A DNA stretch of 64,000 nucleotides from DATAOG01 sp963757395 (GTDB lineage: Bacteria; Pseudomonadota; Alphaproteobacteria; Geminicoccales; Geminicoccaceae): contig CAVWRK010000003.1 in the NCBI GenBank assembly GCA_963757395.1, positions 1 through 64,000 on the forward strand, in the 5' to 3' direction. Position numbers and translations under genes: made by a program. The notes beneath the pieces were generated by a model that saw only the letters and a list, made by a program, of their open reading frames with translations, made no database searches and was not told the origin of the DNA. Shown here piece after piece: positions 49,290 to 58,832 of the stretch. Position 1 is the stretch's first letter, and every line of letters starts with the position of its first letter.

Positions 49290-50632
49290 CCCGGCGGCCA
49301 CGGCCAGTCTGGACCCAAGCCATCTGGATGAGGCGCGCTTTGCGGCGCTGATGGCGCCGCTCGGACCCTTCGAGGCGAGGCCGAGGCTCGCGGTCGCGGT
49401 CTCGGGCGGGCCGGACAGCCTGGCGCTCTGCCTGCTCGTCGACCGTTGGGCGCGGCGGCGGGCCGGGGCGGTGGTCGGACTGATCGTCGATCATGGTTTG
49501 CGCCCGGAATTCCGCGCGCGAGGCCCGCCAGACGGCGGCCTGGCTCACGGCGCGCCGGATCCCGTGGCAGATCCTGACCTGGGCGGGCGCCAGGCCCGTG
49601 GCCGGCATCCAGGCCGCGGCGCGGCACGCGCGCTATCGCCTGCTCGGCGACTGGTGCCGGGCCGCGGGCGTGCTCCACCTCCTGACCGCCCATCACCAGG
49701 GCGATCAGGCCGAGACCGTGGCGCTTCGCCAGGCGCGCGCCAGCGGCCCGGACGGGCAGGCAGCCATGGCGGCGGTGCGCGAGCTGGCCGGGCTCCGCCT
49801 GCTGCGGCCGCTGCTCGCGATGCCCAAGGCGGCGCTGCTCGCCATGCTCGAGGCCGAGGGCCAGCCCTGGCTCGACGATCCCAGCAACCGGGCGCCCGGG
49901 TTCGCCCGCACGCGCCTGCGGTCCGATCCGGGCCTGGATGCGCCCCGGCTCGCCCGGTTGGCCTGCGCCCAGGGCGTCGCCCGGGCCGCATTGGACGGCG
50001 TGGTCGCAGCCTGGCTGGCGCAGCATGCGCGGATCTTTCCGGCTGGTTTCGTGCTCATGGCGCATGCCGACCTGACCGCGGCACCGCGCGAGATCGCCGG
50101 GCGGGCTCTGCAGCAGACCCTGCTCGCGGTCGGCGGCCGGCCCTATCCGCCGCGCCGGGTCCGGCTCGGTCGCCTGCTCGATGCGCTGCGCGCCGACTCC
50201 CCGCGCACCGCCGGGCACACGCTCGGCGGCTGCCGGCTGCTGCGGCGGGGCGAGCGGCTGCTGATCTGTCGCGAGGCGGGCGCGATCGAGCAGGTGCTCG
50301 AGCCCGAGGCGGGCGTCTGGCAGAGCTGGGATGGTCGCTTCGCGATCCGGGTCAACGGGGAAGTCGCGGGACTTTCCGTGCGCGCGCTCGGCGCCCTCGA
50401 CCGGTGGCGGCGCGCCGGACTGGAGGCAGCCCCGGCACCCGCTCTGCCGGCCGAGGTGCGGCCGAGCCTGCCCGCGCTCTGGCAGGCCGACCGGCTGCTC
50501 GTCGTGCCGGCGCTCGGCCTGCGCGCCCCCGATTGCGGCGGGCGCTTCGAGGTCCTGGCCCGTTATCGCCCGCGCCACCCGCTCGCCGGCGCGCCGTTCG
50601 CGGCCGGCCCGGCGCGCGCGCCAGCCGCATGA
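49282..50632 (+). pseudogene. tilS: tRNA(Ile)-lysidine synthase TilS, interrupted by a frameshift
   Basis: The first 75 codons give an N-type ATP pyrophosphatase: LAVAVSGGPDSLALCLL (SGGPDS at 41-46) and VVGLIVDHGLRPE. Near 49510 a one-base shift takes the frame to SAREARQTAAWLTARRIPWQ, HHQGDQAETVALRQARASGP, LRLLRPLLAMPKAALLAML, DDPSNRAPGFARTRLRSD and a long C-terminal domain to TGA at 50630-50632. The shift is in GGAATTCCGC. TilS makes lysidine at C34 of tRNA-Ile(CAU) and is essential. So the gene should work in the living cell, and a one-base sequence error is the likely cause. Programmed shifting is not suggested by any obvious slippery site. Confidence 0.85.
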
Positions 50633-50779
50633 CGGTATGGCTGGCGGCGAGTAGACCTTTGCTTCGGGCAGTGGATCGCTTATGTTAAGCTAATCGGAGA
50701 ATACGGCTCGCAGGGCGCCTCTGGCCGGGGTCGCTGGCGGGCGAGGCCAACGGGGCTCTACCGCGGCGAGGCAAGCTGG

Positions 50780-52717
<1,938 letters not shown>

Positions 52718-52993
52718 CCAGGCGGCGCGCGACCACGAGCCGGTGCCGGAACGGCGGTTGCCGGGCCGGAAGGCTCTCCCAGGAGCCGCCTAGGCAGGGG
52801 GTCGCGGCCGATTTCCTCGACAGCCTCGACGGCCGGGATCTACCTGAGACCGCTCGGCATCCTGCACGCCGACGCCGCCCGGCATGCCGTCGAGGCCGGC
52901 TGGGCGCTGCCGCTCGGCGCCCGCGCCACCGCCTTCACCGCCGCCGAGATCTGGCTGCGTTCGGCCGACCGGGTCGAGCGTTGCGCCCTGCCG
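52718..52993 (+). other. ftsH-folP gap with an N-terminal folP-like extension
   Basis: The frame of folP is open upstream to about 52793 and from 52838 reads IYLRPLGILHADAARHAVEA, GWALPLGARATAFTAAEIWL, RSADRVERCALPV, which is the N-terminal part of long alphaproteobacterial FolP proteins (MxxxYLRPLGLL... style). No ATG, GTG or TTG occurs in frame before 52994, so either the start is unusual, or the upstream sequence has an error. Confidence 0.5.
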
Positions 52994-53899
52994 GTGACCG
53001 ATCTTGCCGGCTGGGCCAGGCGCCGGGGTGAGGCGCTCGGGGCGGCCTTCGAGCAGCGCCTCGCGGCCGTGACCGGGCCCCCGGGCTGGCCCGAGGGTCT
53101 GCCCGACCGGCGCCCCCTGATCATGGGGGTCGTCAACGTCACTCCCGACAGCTTCTCCGATGGCGGCCGCTTCCTCGAGCCGGCCGCGGCGATCACCCAG
53201 GGTCAAAGGCTGTACGCGGAAGGCGCCGACATCGTCGACGTCGGCGGCGAATCGACACGCCCGGGCGCCGCGCCGGTCTCGGCCGCGGAGGAGATCCGCC
53301 GCGTCCTGCCGGTGGTGGAGGCGCTCGCGGCGAGCGGGATCCTGGTCTCGATCGACAGCCGCAAGGCCGGGGTGATGCGGGCCGCGATCGGTGCCGGTGC
53401 GCGCATGATCAACGACGTCTCGGCGCTCCGCCACGACCCGGACAGCCTCGATGTGGCCGGCACGAGCGGTTGCCCTGTGGTCCTGATGCACAGCCAGGGC
53501 GAGCCCGCGACGATGCAGCAGCAACCGACCTACATCGCCGCCGCACTCGATGTGTTCGACCATCTCGAGCGCCGGATCCTGGCCTGGGTCGCGGCCGGCT
53601 TCGACCGGCGGCGCCTGCTGATCGATCCCGGCATCGGCTTTGGCAAGACGGTCGCGCACAACGTCGAGATCCTGAGCCGGCTCGGCCTCTACCTCGGCCT
53701 CGCGACGCCGATCGTGCTCGGCGTGTCGCGCAAGAGCTTCATCGCGCGCCTGGCCGGCGAGGCGCCGGCGTCCGACCGCTTGCCGGGATCGCTGGCGGCC
53801 GCGTTCGCCGGGGTCGCCCAGGGGGTCGCGGTGGTCCGGGTCCACGATGTCGCCGCGACCCGACAATGCTTGCAGATCTGGCAAGCCTTGGTGTGCTAG
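52994..53899 (+). CDS. folP: Dihydropteroate synthase
   Basis: Folate-pathway TIM-barrel enzyme condensing pterin pyrophosphate with p-aminobenzoate. From the GTG at 52994 it has 301 residues; similarity begins about 50 residues earlier in the same frame (see the gap entry). Motifs: LIMGVVNVTPDSFSDGG (pterin site), EGADIVDVGGESTRPGA (loop 2), INDVSALRHD, LLIDPGIGFGKTVAHNVEIL and GVSRKSFIARL. It ends with TAG at 53897-53899 and is followed at 54016 by glmM, the usual ftsH-folP-glmM order. Confidence 0.88.
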   Translation: MTDLAGWARRRGEALGAAFEQRLAAVTGPPGWPEGLPDRRPLIMGVVNVTPDSFSDGGRFLEPAAAITQGQRLYAEGADIVDVGGESTRPGAAPVSAAEEIRRVLPVVEALAASGILVSIDSRKAGVMRAAIGAGARMINDVSALRHDPDSLDVAGTSGCPVVLMHSQGEPATMQQQPTYIAAALDVFDHLERRILAWVAAGFDRRRLLIDPGIGFGKTVAHNVEILSRLGLYLGLATPIVLGVSRKSFIARLAGEAPASDRLPGSLAAAFAGVAQGVAVVRVHDVAATRQCLQIWQALVC

Positions 53900-54015
53900 G
53901 ATCGACGGGCGTCGGGTGCCGACAAATGCAATACCGGGATATGAGGGCCGCTGCTTGGTCGCGACTTCGCTTGCCGCTAACCTGAGAGCGCAAAACCTCT
54001 GCTGCGGGGATTCGC

Positions 54016-55359
54016 ATGGTTCGTAAGCTGTTCGGCACGGATGGGATTCGCGGCACGGCCAACCAACCCCCAATGACTGCTGAGATCGCGCTGCGGCTCG
54101 GGTTGGCGGCCGGTGGCTACTTCACGCGCGGCGATCATCGCCACCGGGTGGTGATTGGCAAGGACACGCGGCTCTCGGGCTACATGTTGGAGCCGGCGCT
54201 GACCGCGGGCTTCATCGCCATGGGCATGGACGTGACCCTGTTGAGCCCGCTGCCGACCCCGGGCGTGGCGATGCTGACGCGCTCGCTGCGGGCCGATCTC
54301 GGCGTGATGATCTCGGCCTCGCACAATCCCTACCAGGACAATGGCATCAAGCTGTTCGGTCCGGATGGCTACAAGCTGTCGGACGAGATCGAGCTCGCGA
54401 TCGAGGAGCGGATGCGCACTTCGCTCGACGCCGGCCTCGCGGAGCCGAGCCTGCTCGGACGGGCGGTGCGGCTCGAAGGCGCCCGCGGCCGCTACATCGA
54501 GGCGCTCAAGGCCAGCCTGCCCCGGGGCATGACCCTGAACGGCCTCAAGATCGTGATCGATTGCGCCAATGGCGCGGCCTACGGCGTCGCACCCAAGGTG
54601 CTCTGGGAGCTCGGTGCCGACGTCATCGAGATCGGGACCAATCCCAACGGCTTCAACATCAACGCCCGCTGCGGCTCGACCCAGCCCCAGGCGATGTGCG
54701 CGGCCGTGGTCGAGCATGGCGCCGATCTCGGCATCGCCCTCGACGGCGATGCGGATCGGATCGTGCTGGCCGATGAGCGCGGCGAGCTGATCGATGGCGA
54801 TCAGATTCTCGCCCTGCTCGCCCAGAGCTGGCAGGCCGAGGGCGCGCTCAGAGGCGGCGGCGTGGTCAGCACCACGATGTCCAACCTCGGCCTCGAGCGC
54901 TACCTGCGCAGCCGCGGCCTGACCCTGTTCCGGACCCGGGTCGGCGACCGCTATGTGGTCGAGCACATGCGCGCTTCGGGCCACAATCTCGGCGGCGAGC
55001 AGTCGGGCCACATCATCATGACCGATTTCGCCACGACCGGCGACGGCCTGCTGGCGGGCTTGCAGATTCTGGCCGTGATGCGCCGGCAGCACCGGCCGAT
55101 GAGCGTGTTCGGCCGCGCCTTCCAGCCCTTGCCGCAGCGGTTGCGCAATTGCCGTCTCAACGGCGGCCGGCCGCTCGAGGAGGCCGAGGTCCACCAGTCC
55201 ATTCGGGCGGCCGAGGCGCGCCTCGATGGCCGCGGGCGCATCCTGGTCCGGCCGTCCGGCACCGAGCCCCTGATCCGCATCATGGTCGAGGCGGACGACG
55301 AGGTGCTGCTGGAGGGCGTGCTCGACGAGGTCGCCGGCACCATCGAGCGCTACGCCTGA
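54016..55359 (+). CDS. glmM: Phosphoglucosamine mutase
   Basis: Converts glucosamine-6-phosphate to glucosamine-1-phosphate for UDP-GlcNAc, the precursor of peptidoglycan and LPS. 447 residues starting MVRKLFGTDGIRGTAN. Active-site phosphoserine is Ser102 in MISASHNPYQDNGIK; the metal loop is DGDADRIV, the sugar-binding loop GEQSGHIIM and the phosphate loop RPSGTEPLIRIMVEA. All are intact. It ends the tol/ftsH/folP stretch. Confidence 0.94.
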   Translation: MVRKLFGTDGIRGTANQPPMTAEIALRLGLAAGGYFTRGDHRHRVVIGKDTRLSGYMLEPALTAGFIAMGMDVTLLSPLPTPGVAMLTRSLRADLGVMISASHNPYQDNGIKLFGPDGYKLSDEIELAIEERMRTSLDAGLAEPSLLGRAVRLEGARGRYIEALKASLPRGMTLNGLKIVIDCANGAAYGVAPKVLWELGADVIEIGTNPNGFNINARCGSTQPQAMCAAVVEHGADLGIALDGDADRIVLADERGELIDGDQILALLAQSWQAEGALRGGGVVSTTMSNLGLERYLRSRGLTLFRTRVGDRYVVEHMRASGHNLGGEQSGHIIMTDFATTGDGLLAGLQILAVMRRQHRPMSVFGRAFQPLPQRLRNCRLNGGRPLEEAEVHQSIRAAEARLDGRGRILVRPSGTEPLIRIMVEADDEVLLEGVLDEVAGTIERYA

Positions 55360-55729
55360 GCCACCGCGGCCGCGACCGAGCCTGCACGGCAAGACGTGGG
55401 GCCGTCACTGAGCGCGAGGCGCCGAGCGACCGGCGCCATCCAACTCACGGCCAGATCTCCCAAGCCATCGCCGCAGTGCCGGCCGGCGCTCTGCTGGTGC
55501 GTCGACCACGCGCAAGCCCCCGGATTCCGCCGCGCTGGTTGCCCGTCAGCTACGCCATGGCGCAGACGCGCTTCTGATCGACCGAGCGCACGCACGCCAC
55601 ACGTTCGGCGGGGTCATCGCTGGCTCATGGGTCCACTCCTACCTCTTGTGGTTGAATTGACTAGGAACATATATTAATCTATCGGGGAAATGGTTAACCA
55701 TCGGTTAACCGGCCGGAGAGGCTCGAGCC
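55360..55729. other. Intergenic region upstream of the pseudoprotease gene
   Basis: Some 370 bases without a gene after glmM. The last 90 bases are AT-rich and carry promoter-like elements (TTGACT at 55657-55662 or TTGTGG at 55646-55651 and TATATT at 55670-55675) and the CtrA-like box at 55694-55708. Confidence 0.5.
55694..55708. promoter_or_regulatory. CtrA-type binding site
   Basis: TTAACCATCGGTTAA is an exact TTAA-N7-TTAA, the consensus of the alphaproteobacterial cell-cycle regulator CtrA, and it also contains the TTAACCAT form of the left half-site. TTAA is rare in this GC-rich DNA. It lies 22 bases upstream of the start codon at 55730, in an AT-rich promoter-like region. Confidence 0.6.
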
Positions 55730-57601
55730 ATGACCAAGAACGACCCTCTCGGGCTGGTCGGCGCCTCGTTGGTCGGGCTTCTCGCTGCCTGCCAGACAAC
55801 GACCCCAAATCCCGGATCGCCGCCGGATGCGCGGACCACCGCGTCCGAGGCGCGTCCGAGCGAGACGTGGCCGAAGATCGACTGGGCCGGGGCGCCGGAT
55901 TGTCGGGCCAAGCTCGGGCTGGTGGCCGAAGCGGCAGGCGCCGGCCATTGGCGCCCCGACGAGCGGCCGCCGATCGCGGTGGTCCTGCCCGGGCGCGCTG
56001 ACCAGCTCGACTGGCTGGCCCCCCCGAGCGTGACCGTGACCGCCGATCTCCCGCTCGAGCTCCATGAGCGGACCGATCCGGCAAACCTCGACGCACCCTG
56101 CCTGCTCCTGGTGGAGCCGGCTCGAGATCAGCGGGTCGGCCAGCGCCTGATCGGCCGTGAGACCGTGCGCTCGCTCTATGAGACCGGGGTCCGGAGCGAG
56201 CGCAACCCCGAGTACGATGCGGCCCAGCTGCGCGTCCGCCAGGCCGAGCGCGCGACCAAGGAAAAGACCCCGGGTATCCTGAGCATCGGCGACCCGGTGC
56301 TCGACCTGGTCGGGCTGTTCGTCGGCGGCTTGATCTCCGGGTTCAGCCAGGGCAGCCGGGAGCGGGAGCTCGACGAGGCGATGACCGCGCTGGCGGCGAC
56401 CCCGCGCTCGCTCCAGCAGCCCGAATACCGGCCGTATCAGTTCGAGCGCCAGACCATCCTCGCCGGCAGGGAGGCGACCATTCCGGTGACGCTGGTCGAC
56501 CAGACCAACAAGCGCCTCTGGCGGGCCGAGCTGCACCGGCGCGAGCGGCGCCAGTTCGAGATCCTGGAGGGTCTGGATCCGCGCGATCGGGACTATGAGA
56601 AGCTCAGCGCCGCGAGCGTGACCCGGCCTGATTTCGAGCGCTGGCAGCGCGAGCCGCCACAACTCCAGCTGTCGGCAATCGTCACCGCATTGCGCGCGGC
56701 CGGGCCGGCGCGAGCGACCGACAGCGTGACCGCCGCGATCGACCAACGCGAGCCCGCCGACCTCGACCACCGGATCGCCCCGCCGGATCGCCCAGACGGA
56801 CTGCTCGCGGCGACCGCCGGTGACGCTCCGCTCGCTCAGGCGGTCGGCGGCGACCCAAGGCTCGTCGAGGCGCTCGCAGATCACGCCGTGACGCCGCGCG
56901 CCCTGGCGCGGCTCCAGCCGAGTCGCGCCAGCCGACCGGCCGGCGCCGATTTCGACCGTCGCCTCGACGCCGGCGTCCCGCAGGCGGCGAGCGACCCCGG
57001 GCTTGCGCCCGCAGCAGGCCCGGCGGCGACGCCGGGCGCCGACCCGCGCACGGCGAGCGTGGTCCGCGTCAATGCCGGCGCCCGCGCCGGCAGCGGTGTC
57101 TACGTCCGCTCCGATCTGGTTCTGACCACGGCGCAGCTGGTCGATGGCAGCTCGGTCGTGGACATCGCCACCGCCGATGGCACACGTGTGCTCGGGCTGG
57201 TCGCGCGTGCCGACCAGGCGCGCAATCTGGCGCTCGTTCAGGTGGCAAGGCCCGGGCCGCCGATCGCGTTCTACGATGGCCCGCCGGTCCAGCCCGGCCG
57301 TGCGGTCGAGGCGATCGCGCTGGCCGAGGGCGCAGGCGTCGTCCTGACGCCGGGCCGCTACCACGGCACCGGGGCGATGCCAGACCCTATCGGCAGGGCC
57401 TCGCTCGACCTCGCCCGGGTCGACGTGCGGGCGCCGCCAGTCCAGCCCGAAGGCCTGCCGTGGTTCCTCGGTGACCGGGTGGTCGGCGTCGGCACCGGCA
57501 GCGCCGAGGGTGGGGCCGACGGATCGCTGAACGCGGTGCGCGCGCGCGACGCGCTGGACTTCCTGTACGGGGCCGGCGGCGCGCTCTCGGAACTGCCCTA
57601 G
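55730..57601 (+). CDS. Lipoprotein with a degenerate trypsin-like (HtrA-type) domain
   Basis: A 623-residue protein. The N-terminus is a lipoprotein signal peptide (GASLVGLLAAC, Cys21), followed by a Pro/Thr linker. Middle parts (about 150-330) have PGILSIGDPVLDLVGLFVGG with a hydrophobic or glycine-rich stretch, and a charged helical segment (ERELDEAMTALAATPRSL). The C-terminal 170 residues look like a serine-protease fold, SVVRVNAGARAGSGVYVRSD, LVLTTAQLVDGSSVVDIATA and RNLALVQVARPG; however the catalytic His (usually AAH) is Gln, the catalytic Asp (usually RDLALL) is Asn, and no GNSGGP serine is seen. So it is likely a pseudoenzyme. A CtrA-like box precedes it, and a GGAGAGG ribosome site. 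Function unknown. Confidence 0.75.
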   Translation: MTKNDPLGLVGASLVGLLAACQTTTPNPGSPPDARTTASEARPSETWPKIDWAGAPDCRAKLGLVAEAAGAGHWRPDERPPIAVVLPGRADQLDWLAPPSVTVTADLPLELHERTDPANLDAPCLLLVEPARDQRVGQRLIGRETVRSLYETGVRSERNPEYDAAQLRVRQAERATKEKTPGILSIGDPVLDLVGLFVGGLISGFSQGSRERELDEAMTALAATPRSLQQPEYRPYQFERQTILAGREATIPVTLVDQTNKRLWRAELHRRERRQFEILEGLDPRDRDYEKLSAASVTRPDFERWQREPPQLQLSAIVTALRAAGPARATDSVTAAIDQREPADLDHRIAPPDRPDGLLAATAGDAPLAQAVGGDPRLVEALADHAVTPRALARLQPSRASRPAGADFDRRLDAGVPQAASDPGLAPAAGPAATPGADPRTASVVRVNAGARAGSGVYVRSDLVLTTAQLVDGSSVVDIATADGTRVLGLVARADQARNLALVQVARPGPPIAFYDGPPVQPGRAVEAIALAEGAGVVLTPGRYHGTGAMPDPIGRASLDLARVDVRAPPVQPEGLPWFLGDRVVGVGTGSAEGGADGSLNAVRARDALDFLYGAGGALSELP

Positions 57602-57710
57602 GCTCGAGGCCAGATCCAGCGTCCCGGTCGTCAGGCCGGCGGTTTGGTGCTAAGGCATAGGCACCGATCGCCCATCTGGCCAAGGACCAGCCCCCCATGG
57701 TGAGCTCGCC
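57602..57710. other. Short intergenic gap
   Basis: About 110 bases with no feature beyond the ribosome-site-like GGTGAG just before 57711. Confidence 0.3.
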
Positions 57711-58022
57711 ATGCCGCCGATGACCCTCGCGGCCTTCCGGGATTCGCTTCGCTCGGACGCGCCGCCCGCCGGGCTCGCCCCGGCGCTCCAGGCGCTGTGG
57801 CACGAGGCCAACGGCGACTGGCCGGCCGCCCATCGCCTGGCCCAGGCGCAGGACGACGCGGTGGGCGCCTGGGTGCACGCTTACCTGCACCGGGTCGAGG
57901 GCGATCTCGCCAACGCCGGCTATTGGTACCGGCGCGCCGGCCAGCCGGTCGCAGCCCAGCCTCTGGCGGAGGAATGGGCGGCGATCGCTGCAGCGCTGCT
58001 CGCTGGCTCGGCGCAACCCTGA
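57711..58022 (+). CDS. Conserved hypothetical protein
   Basis: A 103-residue protein with no signal peptide; it reads like a two-helix repeat protein: FRDSLRSDAPPAGLAPALQA, LWHEANGDWPAAHRLAQAQD, DAVGAWVHAYLHRVEGDLAN and AGYWYRRAGQPVAAQPLAEE. This matches a widespread unnamed bacterial family of single-domain helical proteins with TPR-like character (WxxAHxLAQ...AHAYLHRxEGDxxNAxYWYRRAG). Function is unknown. It starts at ATG 57711 behind GGTGAG and stands alone. Confidence 0.7.
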   Translation: MPPMTLAAFRDSLRSDAPPAGLAPALQALWHEANGDWPAAHRLAQAQDDAVGAWVHAYLHRVEGDLANAGYWYRRAGQPVAAQPLAEEWAAIAAALLAGSAQP

Positions 58023-58153
58023 GACCGCGCTGATCCTTACGAATTTCTTACCCTGATACTGCCGCCGCCGGCTGCTTTCTAACCCGAATCGAGCGAATGT
58101 GGCCTTGGCCAGGTCCGCCGCCTGGCGGACCGGAGGTCCGGTGCGAGGATGCC

Positions 58154-58342
58154 ATGTCGCTCAGTCATGCCAGCCTGAGGTCCCTGATCGCCCAGCTGGA
58201 GCGTGAGCACGGTCCGGAGCAGGGCGTGTTTCCGGCCGAGCGGTTCGCGTTCCGGGTCTGGTTCGACGACGGCGCGGAATACCGGCTGCGCTGGCCGCGC
58301 GGCGTCGCCAACCCCGCCTGGGAAATCGTCCGCGAGCATTGA
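58154..58342 (+). CDS. Small hypothetical protein
   Basis: A 62-residue frame from ATG 58154: MSLSHASLRSLIAQLEREHG then AERFAFRVWFDDGAEYRLRW and PRGVANPAWEIVREH. The balanced composition suggests a real protein. No family recognised. The RBS could be GGAGG in accggaggtccggtgcgag (about 58131). It is convergent with the DUF29 gene. Confidence 0.45.
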   Translation: MSLSHASLRSLIAQLEREHGPEQGVFPAERFAFRVWFDDGAEYRLRWPRGVANPAWEIVREH

Positions 58343-58379
58343 TCCGACATCGAGTGCAGAAAATCCCGGCACGGTCCAG

Positions 58380-58832
58380 CTACGGCAGCCAGTCGCCCTC
58401 GATCTGCTCGACACCATAGGGGCAGGCCACGGGCAGAGAGTCCGCGGCCGCGTGCTCGCCGTGGTCGCGCAACGATGCTTCGGCATCATGCCGGGCCCGG
58501 GCATAGAGCTCGGCCAGCTCGCTCTCCAGCTCACGACGCAGCGATGGCGTAAGCTCGAGCACGAGCTCACTTCGTTCTGATCGCATAGCTTCACGCCAAG
58601 CCAGGCGGTACTCGCTCCGTGGCCAGTGTCGCAGCTTCAGCAGCCGCTCCATGATCGCGATCGCCCGGCTGCGCACCGAACGCTTCAGCGATTGGCCCAG
58701 GTCCTCGACCTCCTCGATCAGATTCGCGAGATCGAGCTCGGCGAAGCGCTGCGCGCGCAGCAGCTCGGCCTGGGCCTGCGCCCAGAGGTAGGGGTCGTCC
58801 TCGTAGAGCATCCGCGCGGCGGTCCTGGCCAT
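58380..58832 (-). CDS. DUF29 family protein
   Basis: A 150-residue protein of DUF29: it starts with YEDDPYLWAQAQAELLRAQR, then the signature DLANLIEEVEDLGQSLKRSV and a later KLRHWPRSEYRLAWREAMRS. DUF29 proteins are alpha-helical, common in cyanobacteria and alphaproteobacteria, of unknown function. Its start ATG overlaps the stop of the upstream acyl-CoA synthetase gene (TGATG), so they may be co-translated. Confidence 0.85.
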   Translation of the reverse strand: MARTAARMLYEDDPYLWAQAQAELLRAQRFAELDLANLIEEVEDLGQSLKRSVRSRAIAIMERLLKLRHWPRSEYRLAWREAMRSERSELVLELTPSLRRELESELAELYARARHDAEASLRDHGEHAAADSLPVACPYGVEQIEGDWLP

